Shown: positions 1 to 6,301 of the stretch, piece by piece | Numbering within the stretch: the stretch's first letter is position 1 | How the letters are laid out: the number at the start of each line of letters is the position of its first letter | DNA from: Rhodocyclaceae bacterium | GTDB lineage: Bacteria; Pseudomonadota; Gammaproteobacteria; Burkholderiales; Rhodocyclaceae | Direction: 5' to 3' | Assembly: GCA_018262875.1 (NCBI GenBank) | Contig: JADFDL010000066.1 | Coordinates: 1-8,219 of the forward strand | Length of the DNA: 8,219 nt | The notes under the pieces: model-generated | What the model was told of the DNA's origin: nothing | Database searches by the model: none | The model's input: only the letters and a program-made list of their open reading frames with translations | Position numbers and translations under genes: made by a program

Positions 1-473
1 CGGTACTCGACGGCCGCGCGGCGGTATTCCGCGGTGAGGAAAGTACGCGCCTCGTCCTGCCGGCCGGCTTCCACCAGCCGGATGACCTCGTTCTGGCCGT
101 CGATGAAGCGCGCCCGGCTTTGCAGGATCAGTTCGAACATCTCCTTGCCCTTCGGCTGGTTCAGCAGCGGCTTCAGCGTCTCCCAGGCCTTGCCGATGCT
201 GACGCGGCTGGCGAGGACGCGCTCCTTGGCCGCCTGCTGGCCGTCCTTCGCCGCCACCAGGGTCATGTCGCGCGTGGCGATGCCGATTTCATTGACCCCG
301 CCGAGACCTTCCTGCAGCAGGATCACTTTCTTCCACTTGTCCTTGGTGATGTCGTCGAGAGAGGCGTTCAGCTCGCCCAGGCGGCTGATGCCCAGCCAGG
401 ATACGGCGATGAGCAGCAGCACCACCAGGCCGAAGCCGAGGGCGAGGCGTTTGGCAACAGTCAGATTCTTCAT
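1..473 (-). CDS. Methyl-accepting chemotaxis protein, 4HB type (3' part beyond window)
   Basis: This is the N-terminal 157 residues of a transmembrane chemoreceptor that would signal to CheA/CheW. The frame opens at ATG 473-471 and stays open to the window edge. The protein begins MKNLTVAKRLALGFGLV, a cytoplasmic basic stretch leading into one membrane helix at about residues 10-30. A helical, charged periplasmic region follows, starting near LGELNASLDDITKDKWKK. That pattern is typical of the four-helix-bundle ligand-binding domain (4HB_MCP family). The second membrane helix, HAMP and signalling hairpin should lie beyond the left edge. A purine-rich ribosome site (AGAGGAAAGGA) ends about six bases before the start. 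A sigma-28 promoter match lies roughly 190 bp upstream, so the gene is probably in the flagellar regulon and separate from the kinase gene before it. The ligand cannot be predicted. Confidence 0.93.
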   Translation of the reverse strand, partial: MKNLTVAKRLALGFGLVVLLLIAVSWLGISRLGELNASLDDITKDKWKKVILLQEGLGGVNEIGIATRDMTLVAAKDGQQAAKERVLASRVSIGKAWETLKPLLNQPKGKEMFELILQSRARFIDGQNEVIRLVEAGRQDEARTFLTAEYRRAAVEY

Positions 474-511
474 GGTATTTCCTTTCCTCTCCGGTGGCTG
501 ACTCCCCGCAA

Positions 512-563
512 GGCCAACGGAATCCCCGTGACGGCAGGCGGCGGCAGCCGCCTGCCGTTGGCC
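512..563 (-). promoter_or_regulatory. Structured mRNA leader with two competing stems
   Basis: Two perfect inverted repeats overlap here. Stem B pairs 531-542 with 547-558: 12 bp around a 4-base loop, top-strand arms ACGGCAGGCGGC and GCCGCCTGCCGT. Stem A pairs 512-520 (GGCCAACGG) with 555-563 (CCGTTGGCC), 9 bp. Bases 555-558 are used by both, so the full stems exclude each other. A mixed form with a 5-bp outer stem and all of stem B is also possible. The element sits between the sigma-28 promoter and the receptor ribosome site, so it would be transcribed in the leader about 40 bases before the start codon. No uridine run follows, so it is not a standard intrinsic terminator. It could control translation or stability, could be a protein-binding palindrome, or could be a decayed repeat. 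Confidence 0.5.
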
Positions 564-660
564 GGCATGGCGAGAAACGATGAAACGGGCTGCGACGAGG
601 CCCTCGATCGAAGCGCTTGAACACAACAGTGAACGGCGCGCTAAACCATTCATGCTTCAA

Positions 661-687
661 CTATCGGCGGGGTTGGGGAAATCTTTA
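661..687 (-). promoter_or_regulatory. Sigma-28 (FliA) promoter for the 4HB receptor
   Basis: On the minus strand the sequence reads TAAAG at 687-683 and GCCGATAG at 668-661, with exactly 15 bases between TAAA and GCCGATA. The known FliA consensus is TAAA-N15-GCCGATAA, so only the last base differs. Transcription would start near 653 and give a leader of about 180 bases before the receptor ATG at 473. Sigma-28 control is usual for chemoreceptor genes. Confidence 0.75.
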
Positions 688-747
688 GGGCATATTTTCC
701 GAAGCGGGAGGGTTTGCCTTCGGCCGGGACCTGAAAAACGCTTTTCT

Positions 748-835
748 GTGGGAACGGCGTCCACGCCGCGATTGCGCCCCGCAGGAAGTACTCTTGGGGT
801 GCGGCGCCGATTCGCGGCGTGGACGCCGCTCCCAC
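748..835. repeat. REP-like inverted pair (REPIN-type element)
   Basis: Two copies of a roughly 31-33-base unit face each other. The left copy starts at 748 (GTGGGAACGGCGTCCACGCC, continuing CGCGATTGCGCC). The right copy occupies 803-835 and reads on the minus strand GTGGGAGCGGCGTCCACGCC, continuing CGCGAATCGGCGCC. Each has the GTGGG head and a near-perfect palindrome (CGGCGT-CC-ACGCCG) typical of bacterial REP sequences. A spacer of about 24 bases separates them. REP pairs of this form are known to be moved by RAYT (REP-associated TnpA-like) transposases and to occur in many intergenic copies. No such transposase is in the window. The hairpins may also protect the kinase transcript's 3' end. 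Confidence 0.75.
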
Positions 836-906
836 AAGACAAGGTCGGCTGGTGTGTGGCGTTGTCCGCCGTGTTACGGGGACTGACTTTGGTTCAGGGG
901 GGACGA

Positions 907-2898
907 TCACCGGGGCGGCATCTGGCTGCCCAGGGTGAAGAAGAAGGTCGCGCCCTCGTCCGGCGCGGACTCCGCCCAGACGCGGCCGCCGTGCAGCGCA
1001 ACAATGCGCCGCACCATGGCGAGGCCGATGCCGTTGCCCTCGAATTCCTGCGGCCCGTGCAGGCGCTGGAAGGCGCCGAACAGCTTGTCGGCGTATTTCA
1101 TGTCGAAGCCGGCGCCGTTGTCGCGGACGAAGAACACGCGTTCGCCGCCGTCCTGGCCTGCCGCCTCGCGGCAGCCGAAGCCGATGCGCGCCGGATCGCG
1201 CTGCGCCGTGAATTTCCAGGCGTTGCCGAGCAGGTTTTCCAGCACGTCCTGCAGCAGGGTCTCATCGCCGTCCGCCAGCAGGCCTTCCTCGACCTCGGCC
1301 AGCACGTTCCTCGGCGGTCCGGCGACCGCCAGATCGTCGAGAATCGAGCGCACCATCGCGCTCAGATCGACCTGGCCAACCTTGATTTCGCTGCGCGTCA
1401 CGCGCGACAGGTCAAGGATGTCGTCCATCAGGCTGCCCATGCGCACGCTGGCGCGCCGGATGCGCGCCATGTATTCGAGGGATTCCGTTTTCGTGCAGCT
1501 CGCGCAATTCTCGGCCATCAGGCTGGCAAAGCCGTTGAGGGCGCGCAGCGGCGCGCGCAGGTCGTGGGAGATCGAGTAGCTGAAGGACTCCAGTTCTCGG
1601 TTCGACTCGGCCAACTGCCGCGTGCGCTCGGCGACCCGCCGTTCCAGTTCGGCGCTGTAACCCTGAATCGTCGCTTCGGACTGCTTGCGTCCGCTGATGT
1701 CTTCCTTGACGACGACGAAATGCGTGATGCGCCCCGCCTCGTCCTTCAGCGGCGCGATGCTGGTGTCCTCCCAGAACAGTTCGCCGTTCTTTTTCCGGTT
1801 GAGCAGTTCGCCGTGCCATTCCCGGCCGGCGAGCAGTTGCAGCCACATTTCGGCATAGAGACTGTGCGGCATTGCCCCCGACTTCAGGATGCTGGGCTTG
1901 CGGCCGATGGCTTCTTCCGGCGCATAGCCGGTGGTTTCCGAGAACTTCGGATTGACATACTCGATCGTCCCGGTCGTGTCGGTGATCGCCACCGATACCG
2001 GGGCGTACTCGATCGTCAGGGAGAACTTGCGCAGTTCCTGCTGCCTTTTTTCAAGCTCCGCCGCGCCGGCGGCCATTTGCCGCAGGTCGCGCTCGATGGT
2101 GTCGGCCATCGTGTCGAAGGCCAGGGCAAGCTGGCCGATCTCGTCGAGGGAGCGAAAGCCGCTGCGCAGTTCGCGCCGCCCCTCGGTGAAGTCCCGGCTG
2201 ACGGCAGCCAGCTTGCGCAAGGGATGGACGACGCGCATGCGCAGCGCCAGCAGCACTGCAATGAGGATGGTCAGGTCGAGCAGGCCCAGCCGCAACAGGG
2301 TCGCCATGAGGCGGCTGTCGGCTTCCTGCGCCTGCCGGGTGAGGGCAACCGCAGTGGCATCGGCCGTGTCGAGGAGTTTCGTGCCCTCCCGGTACATGCC
2401 GCCCAGGTGTTCGCCGACCTCCCGGCCCTGCGCCAGCCCCGTCAGCGCCAGCCGGGCATGCCGGCGCAGGCCGTCGCCCGACAGGCGCACCGATTCGATA
2501 TTTTCCTTGAGGTTGTCCGGCAGGCTGCCGACTGCAATGCCCTGTGCGGTGCCGCCGGATTCCAGTGCGCGGATGGCTTCCTCCAGCCGGGCAAGGTTGG
2601 CCTCGACAGGGGCGCGCTCGCGCGTGAAGCCGCGTTCGATCCGCAGCGTGTCGAGCTGGATGCGCTGGCTCAGCCAGCGCAGGCTGCCGGTGACGTTGAC
2701 AAGGGCGGCCATCCCCTGCCGGGTCGACAGGGTCGCCTCGACCGCCAGCCAGTTCGCCACCCCGGTCGCCGCCAGGATGGCAAACAACACGAAGAATTTC
2801 TTGCCGAGGGTCGGCCGCAGCAGGCGGCACAGCCAGACCCGGCCGACGCCGGCGGCATGCAACGTCGAACAATCCTCTACGTAACGATCCAGATTCAT
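907..2898 (-). CDS. Membrane sensor histidine kinase with NarX/PilJ-like input, HAMP and PAS
   Basis: The 663-residue kinase would autophosphorylate on His and pass the phosphate to a response regulator that is not encoded nearby. Order: short cytoplasmic N-terminus; TM1 about 34-56; helical periplasmic region 57-198; TM2 about 200-219; HAMP about 220-272; coiled coil 275-290; PAS about 292-405, ending KEDISGRKQSE; a second coil 407-435; HisKA with FSYSISHDLRAPLRA and His445; HATPase about 540-658, with the N box around ENLLGNAWKFT (Asn559), G1 RDNGAGFD (592-599) and G2 GNGIGL (621-626). The C-terminal half follows the phytochrome-like kinase style (KLFGAFQRLH). After TM1, VNVTGSLRWLSQRI resembles the P-box of NarX/NarQ and PilJ-type domains. 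The ATG at 2898 was chosen because GGAGGGG lies 7 bases before it. Upstream in-frame starts at 2940 and 3075 lack a comparable site. There is no receiver domain. Confidence 0.93.
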   Translation of the reverse strand: MNLDRYVEDCSTLHAAGVGRVWLCRLLRPTLGKKFFVLFAILAATGVANWLAVEATLSTRQGMAALVNVTGSLRWLSQRIQLDTLRIERGFTRERAPVEANLARLEEAIRALESGGTAQGIAVGSLPDNLKENIESVRLSGDGLRRHARLALTGLAQGREVGEHLGGMYREGTKLLDTADATAVALTRQAQEADSRLMATLLRLGLLDLTILIAVLLALRMRVVHPLRKLAAVSRDFTEGRRELRSGFRSLDEIGQLALAFDTMADTIERDLRQMAAGAAELEKRQQELRKFSLTIEYAPVSVAITDTTGTIEYVNPKFSETTGYAPEEAIGRKPSILKSGAMPHSLYAEMWLQLLAGREWHGELLNRKKNGELFWEDTSIAPLKDEAGRITHFVVVKEDISGRKQSEATIQGYSAELERRVAERTRQLAESNRELESFSYSISHDLRAPLRALNGFASLMAENCASCTKTESLEYMARIRRASVRMGSLMDDILDLSRVTRSEIKVGQVDLSAMVRSILDDLAVAGPPRNVLAEVEEGLLADGDETLLQDVLENLLGNAWKFTAQRDPARIGFGCREAAGQDGGERVFFVRDNGAGFDMKYADKLFGAFQRLHGPQEFEGNGIGLAMVRRIVALHGGRVWAESAPDEGATFFFTLGSQMPPR

Positions 2899-2905
2899 GT
2901 GCAAA

Positions 2906-2912
2906 CCCCTCC
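2906..2912 (-). promoter_or_regulatory. Ribosome binding site fixing the kinase start
   Basis: The minus strand reads GGAGGGG seven bases before the ATG at 2898. It is the only strong Shine-Dalgarno match near the three possible in-frame ATG codons and so decides the start. A 7-bp hairpin (2914-2920 with 2927-2933, CGCGAAC/GTTCGCG, 6-base loop) ends one base upstream of it. That hairpin could hold the site open or affect its access. Confidence 0.7.
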
Positions 2913-3004
2913 GCGCGAACGCCAGGGTTCGCGACAGCATGATGGCCTGCTGTTTCGGGGCAGGAAAAAATAGACTTCCAGGAACCGCCGCGGCGCCGGG
3001 GCAC

Positions 3005-3035
3005 AGTATCGTGGTGCCGCCGGTGCGCCGGTCAA
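3005..3035 (-). promoter_or_regulatory. Weak sigma-70-like promoter candidate for the kinase
   Basis: The minus strand has TTGACC (3035-3030) and GATACT (3010-3005), separated by 19 bases. The -35 is good, but the -10 matches TATAAT at only four of six positions and the spacing is longer than ideal. It would give a leader of about 100 bases before the ATG at 2898. This is the best candidate I can see, but it is weak. Confidence 0.25.
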
Positions 3036-3039
3036 GTGA

Positions 3040-3068
3040 CGAGGCGGCCGCATTGGAACGCCGCCTCG
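3040..3068. terminator. 9-bp hairpin downstream of the receptor pair, possible transcript end
   Basis: CGAGGCGGC (3040-3048) and GCCGCCTCG (3060-3068) form a perfect 9-bp stem around an 11-base loop, about 87 bases past the stop of the short receptor gene. No uridine run follows on either strand, so it is not a canonical intrinsic terminator. It could be a 3'-end stabilising hairpin or a Rho-linked pause. Confidence 0.3.
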
Positions 3069-3154
3069 CCGGCAATCATAGGTGCTGGGCCGGACGCTGG
3101 CAACTGCCTGCTTCCGCCATCGGCGGCACCAACCGTCTTCCGGATTTCCTTGAG

Positions 3155-4345
3155 TCAGGTACGAAACCCTCTCACAGCCTGGTTCAGGTCGCGGGAAAGC
3201 CGTTCCATCTGACTGGCCTGCCGATTCACCCCGCCCGCGGCCGAGGCGTTCTCGCCGACCATCCCGGCAATGCGCTCCACGTTCTCCGTGATGCCCCGGC
3301 TGGCAACGCCTTGCTCCTTGACGGAAGCCGTGATTTCCTCCATGCCGCCGCTGGTGCGGGAAACCGAACTGCTGGCTTCCGACAGGACGATCGCGACTGT
3401 TTCCATGTTTTCCTGGCCCGCCCTGAGGGATTCCCGCCCGCGCCGGATCGCGCTCTCGACGTCGACGGACTGGGCGCCCAGGGCATGCGTCACCCCATCG
3501 ATCTGGGCGGCGGCCTGGGCCGACTTCTCGGCCAGTTTCCTGACCTCGTCGGCCACCACGGCAAAACCGCGGCCCTGCTCGCCGGCGCGGGCCGCCTCGA
3601 TGGCGGCATTCAGGGCCAGCATGTTGGTCTGGTCGGCGATGTCCTTCACCTGGCGGGTCATTTCCGCAATGGAGCGGGTGTTTTCAATGAAGGCATCGAC
3701 GTTGCGCTCGATGTCGGTCACCGCTTCCTCGATCAGGTCGATCTCGCCGATCAGGCTGGACAGGCTTTCGTTGCCTTCGGCGGTTTTGTCGCGGGCGGAG
3801 GCGGACAGTTCGCCGACTTCGCGGGCGTTGCCGGCCACGCGCAGAACGCCGGCGTTGACCTGTTCCACGGCAGTCACCACCGCGGCGGCCATTTCGCTTT
3901 CCACCTGTGCGCTTTCGCTGATGCGACGGGTCGCCTCGGTCACGCTGGCCGAGGCGTTCTCCAACTGGCCGGCGCTGTCCTGGACGCGGCGGATGACGCC
4001 GCCCAACGATTGCGCAACGGCATCGAAGGCTTCGCCGATCTCTCGATACTCGTCATCCGACCCGATGTCGATCCGGGCCGTAAAGTCGCCGGCTGCGATT
4101 TTCCTGCCGCCTTCGACAACCTTGCGCAGCGCGCCTCGCATGGCGACATAGGCCCCCAGTGTCAGGTAGCCCATCAGGGCGAGGCCGGCCAGCGCCACGA
4201 TCGCGCGCGCAGCGCCGGCCGTCGTATTGAAAAACAGCCAGGCGACGACGATGCCGGCAACGATGCCGATGAGCGTGAATTTCGTCCCCAGGCGCAGACG
4301 CTCCATGAAAGCGACTGCCGGTCGCAATAAAAGATTCGTTTGCAT
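3155..4345 (-). CDS. Short methyl-accepting chemotaxis protein without periplasmic sensor domain
   Basis: This 396-residue chemoreceptor would control CheA through CheW. Its layout is: a cytoplasmic start ([20 protein letters not shown]); TM1 about 22-39; a loop of only about 6 residues; TM2 about 46-68; HAMP about 70-120; and a coiled signalling domain to the end. The conserved hairpin tip lies at about 245-272, including [20 protein letters not shown]. Full-length receptors usually have more than 500 residues, and the missing part is the ligand-binding domain. No separate input domain and no C-terminal CheR-tethering NWETF-type pentapeptide is seen; the end is AVRGFRT. The start has a modest GAAGAG ribosome site. 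It follows the longer receptor gene by 55 bases with no evident promoter between them, so the two probably share a transcript. It may sense through its membrane or HAMP segments, or act within mixed receptor arrays. Confidence 0.93.
   Translation of the reverse strand: MQTNLLLRPAVAFMERLRLGTKFTLIGIVAGIVVAWLFFNTTAGAARAIVALAGLALMGYLTLGAYVAMRGALRKVVEGGRKIAAGDFTARIDIGSDDEYREIGEAFDAVAQSLGGVIRRVQDSAGQLENASASVTEATRRISESAQVESEMAAAVVTAVEQVNAGVLRVAGNAREVGELSASARDKTAEGNESLSSLIGEIDLIEEAVTDIERNVDAFIENTRSIAEMTRQVKDIADQTNMLALNAAIEAARAGEQGRGFAVVADEVRKLAEKSAQAAAQIDGVTHALGAQSVDVESAIRRGRESLRAGQENMETVAIVLSEASSSVSRTSGGMEEITASVKEQGVASRGITENVERIAGMVGENASAAGGVNRQASQMERLSRDLNQAVRGFRT
3534..3643 (-). repeat. 110-bp direct repeat, copy 1 (receptor hairpin tip)
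   Basis: This stretch matches 5311-5420 at 102 of 110 positions with no gaps. Both copies encode the universally conserved chemoreceptor tip. The two copies lie in the same orientation and codon phase, 1777 bp apart. Protein conservation explains most of the match. Recent duplication or gene conversion could add to it. Confidence 0.85.
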
Positions 4346-4400
4346 GGCTCTTCATTTTTTTCAGTGATGGTTTTCCCGTCGCCCGATCCCGGCCCGGCGT

Positions 4401-6107
4401 CTACTCGGTACGATAGCCGAGACGGAAACCGCCCCAGTGGCGGCCCTGGACATAGATCGGCACCGACAGGTCATGCATGATCTCGCCGGTATCGCGCCGG
4501 TAGGTCTGCAGCAGATAGGGCTGTTCGTGGCTGCCGCATTTCTTGCCGACCGGGTCGTTGAAGATGCGCTTGGTGCGGTTGTTCACGAAGTCCACCTTCT
4601 CGTCGCCGGTGAGCGGCCTGGAGAAGCGCTTGTTGTGCGTCGGGAAATAGCCGTTGATGTCCACCGCGCCGGCATAGGCCGCCTCCTTGTGGCCGTCCAG
4701 CACCGGCTCCTGCACCGGCGGAAAGATATTGTCGGTGAGCGCATCGAACTTGCTGGAGTACTTCTGCGGCCTGGTGTTGGGAATCGGCACGTAATTGTGG
4801 TCGAACAGGTCGTCCAGCCTGATCTGCCCGGCCTTCACCGCCTCCTCCAGCGTGCGGCCGATGTCCTGCGCCGCCTTCTGCGCGACGGCCGGCATGCGGC
4901 CGTGAACTGCCATTGCCTGCTGGCCGCGCTCGCCCAGCTTGAAGACGTTGCCGACTTCCTTCAGGTTCAGCGCCAGCGACTCCAGTTGGCCCGCCTCGAC
5001 CAGCGTGAGGCCGACGGCGGCGCCGTTGTCCTCCGCCATCTTCAGGATGTCCTGCACGTGACCGGTGATGTTCTGGCCGTTGCTGCTCTGCTGCTGGATG
5101 GCGCTGGCGATGGCCTCGACCTTCTCCATCGTCTCCTGGGCGCCGGAATTGATCTGCTGCAGCGACTCGGCCGCCTGGCGCGCGAGTTCGGCGCCGGAAC
5201 GCGCCTGCGTGCTGCCCTGTTGGATGCTGGAAATGGCCGTCTGCGTCTCACTCTGGATGGCGCCGATCATGGCGCCGATTTCGCCGGTGGCGGCGGTGGT
5301 GCGCTCGGCAAGTTTCCTCACTTCGTCGGCCACCACGGCAAAGCCGCGGCCCTGCTCGCCGGCGCGCGCCGCCTCGATGGCCGCATTCAGCGCCAGCAGG
5401 TTGGTCTGGTCGGCAATGTCGTGGATGGTGCGCACGATGCCGGAGATGGCCTGCGAGCGCTCGCCCAGCGCCGCCACCACTTGCGCCGACTGCTCCACCG
5501 AGCGGGCGATGCGGTCGATCTCGGCCGAGGCGCGGTCGACGATGTCGGCGCCTTTCTTCGACAGCTCGCGCGCCGACTGGGCGTTGGCCGCCGTCAATTC
5601 GGCATTCTCCGCCACCTGGTTGATGCCGATGCTCATCTCTTCCATGGCATGCATGGCGGCCGCGGCCGCGCCGCGCTGCCGGTCGGAACCGCCGGCGACC
5701 TTTCTGGCTTCCGCGATCAGCGTTTCCGCGGCTGTCTCCACCTGCTTCGAGTTGAAGCAGACCTTGCCGATGATGCCCTGAAAACTTTCCATGAGGTCGT
5801 TGAAGGCCTTCGCCGCTTCCCTGGTCGCCGCGCTGCCGGCCAGCGGCGCCCGGCGCGACAGGTCGCCGTCGCCGCGGGTCGCCTGGATTGCGCGCCGCAG
5901 GTCGGAGAGCGGGTCCAGCAGCGTTCGCCGCAATACGACAAACGGAGCAAGGCACACCAGGAGGCCGGCGGCCGCATGATAGAAAGCCAGGCCCCAGCCC
6001 AGCGGAGTGCCGGACAAATAGGTTGCCAGCATTGCGCCCCCTGCGATGAGCAGGCCGAGCAGGATGAACCCAAACATGATGCGTGCCGTCGTGCCAGTGC
6101 GATTCAT
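4401..6107 (-). CDS. Methyl-accepting chemotaxis protein with C-terminal cytoplasmic sensor-like domain
   Basis: This is a 568-residue chemoreceptor. TM1 is at about 9-31, followed by a periplasmic loop of about 8 residues, TM2 at about 39-60 and a HAMP-like linker at about 60-112. The coiled signalling domain runs to about 388, with its tip at about 240-269 ([20 protein letters not shown]). Another 170 or so residues follow the hairpin. They contain [13 protein letters not shown] (433-445), [11 protein letters not shown] (482-492), [11 protein letters not shown] (509-519), [11 protein letters not shown] (532-542) and [18 protein letters not shown] (548-565). The final block resembles the last strands of Cache/PAS-like sensor domains. 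I recall similar tails on other proteobacterial receptors but cannot name the family. The tail would be cytoplasmic. Its only cysteine is Cys524. The ATG at 6107 has AAGGAG seven bases upstream. A sigma-28-like promoter precedes the gene, and the short receptor follows it. Confidence 0.94.
   Translation of the reverse strand: MNRTGTTARIMFGFILLGLLIAGGAMLATYLSGTPLGWGLAFYHAAAGLLVCLAPFVVLRRTLLDPLSDLRRAIQATRGDGDLSRRAPLAGSAATREAAKAFNDLMESFQGIIGKVCFNSKQVETAAETLIAEARKVAGGSDRQRGAAAAAMHAMEEMSIGINQVAENAELTAANAQSARELSKKGADIVDRASAEIDRIARSVEQSAQVVAALGERSQAISGIVRTIHDIADQTNLLALNAAIEAARAGEQGRGFAVVADEVRKLAERTTAATGEIGAMIGAIQSETQTAISSIQQGSTQARSGAELARQAAESLQQINSGAQETMEKVEAIASAIQQQSSNGQNITGHVQDILKMAEDNGAAVGLTLVEAGQLESLALNLKEVGNVFKLGERGQQAMAVHGRMPAVAQKAAQDIGRTLEEAVKAGQIRLDDLFDHNYVPIPNTRPQKYSSKFDALTDNIFPPVQEPVLDGHKEAAYAGAVDINGYFPTHNKRFSRPLTGDEKVDFVNNRTKRIFNDPVGKKCGSHEQPYLLQTYRRDTGEIMHDLSVPIYVQGRHWGGFRLGYRTE
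5311..5420 (-). repeat. 110-bp direct repeat, copy 2 (receptor hairpin tip)
   Basis: This is the partner of 3534-3643, with eight single-base differences and no gaps. It encodes the hairpin tip of the longer receptor. Recombination between the copies would stay in frame and leave a hybrid receptor with the long gene's front and the short gene's end. Confidence 0.85.
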
Positions 6108-6186
6108 GACCGTACTCCTTTCCTGCGGAGGGAATCGAATCCGTGGCCCTTCCGCGTTGGTCTGTTGCAGTCCTCCGCCGCATGCG

Positions 6187-6214
6187 CCGGGACGGCAATC
6201 CGTCCGGTTTTTTT
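6187..6214 (+). terminator. Intrinsic terminator on the plus strand with no plus-strand gene
   Basis: On the plus strand GGACGG (6190-6195), loop CAAT and CCGTCC (6200-6205) form a 6-bp stem. It can be extended by CC/GG across a one-base bulge and is followed after GG by seven T residues (6208-6214). This is a good Rho-independent terminator shape. It points against all genes in the window. On the minus strand it appears as an A-run before a hairpin near the start of the receptor leader, which would not terminate. It could end an antisense or small RNA, or be chance. Confidence 0.5.
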
Positions 6215-6231
6215 GCGGCTGTACAGGGATT

Positions 6232-6258
6232 ATTACGGCCTGGAGTACGAGACCTTTA
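6232..6258 (-). promoter_or_regulatory. Sigma-28-like promoter for the receptor pair
   Basis: On the minus strand TAAAGG starts at 6258 and GCCGTAAT lies at 6239-6232, with exactly 15 bases after TAAA. The -35, the spacing and the GCCG core of the -10 match FliA sites, while the rest of the -10 departs from GCCGATAA. The start would be near 6225, giving a leader of about 118 bases before the ATG at 6107. It is weaker than the promoter at 661-687, but it sits at the expected place and direction. Confidence 0.45.
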
Positions 6259-6301
6259 GGGGGTGGCCTATAACCTATGGAATACCCGGCCGGGGGCCCG
6301 A

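Larger units (their letters stand above)
474..906. other. 433-bp spacer between the kinase gene and the 4HB receptor gene
   Basis: No convincing gene lies here. From high to low coordinates, in the direction of transcription, it holds an unremarkable stretch after the kinase stop (906-836), a REP-like inverted pair (835-748), a sigma-28 promoter match (687-661), a leader of about 180 bases with a strong alternative stem-loop (563-512), and the receptor ribosome site. An 86-codon minus-strand frame with a GTG start overlaps the kinase stop but runs through the REP pair, so I treat it as spurious. Confidence 0.75.
2899..3154. other. 256-bp spacer before the kinase gene
   Basis: No gene is supported here. 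It holds the kinase ribosome site and the adjacent hairpin, a weak sigma-70-like pair, and small palindromes downstream of the receptor stop. One of these is CCGCC-ATC-GGCGG at 3114-3126. No sigma-28 match is present, so the kinase is probably not FliA-dependent, unlike the flanking receptor genes. Confidence 0.6.

Noticed and set aside
650..910. An 86-codon minus-strand frame with a GTG start overlapping the kinase stop
   Set aside because: The overlap looks operon-like, but the frame translates the REP pair, giving the low-complexity VGAASTPRIGA-type peptides that spurious repeat frames give, and it has no recognisable domain.
580..2973. A 797-codon open frame on the plus strand, opposite the kinase gene
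   Set aside because: It mirrors the kinase gene in high-GC DNA, is rich in Arg, Ala, Gly and His with no domain motifs, and runs through the REP pair. The minus-strand kinase has all its family motifs.
2899..3075. A longer kinase start at 3075 or 2940
   Set aside because: Neither has a good ribosome site, and the added 14-59 residues show no domain. GGAGGGG seven bases before 2898 is much better.
3114..3145. A sigma-28 promoter for the kinase at GCCGATGG on the minus strand
   Set aside because: The -10 core is present, but the bases 15 upstream read CCGG and not TAAA. The match is part of a small palindrome.
6285..6294. CCCGGCCGGG palindrome after cheB as its terminator
   Set aside because: The palindrome has no loop allowance and no uridine run on the minus strand, so it is not a credible intrinsic terminator.
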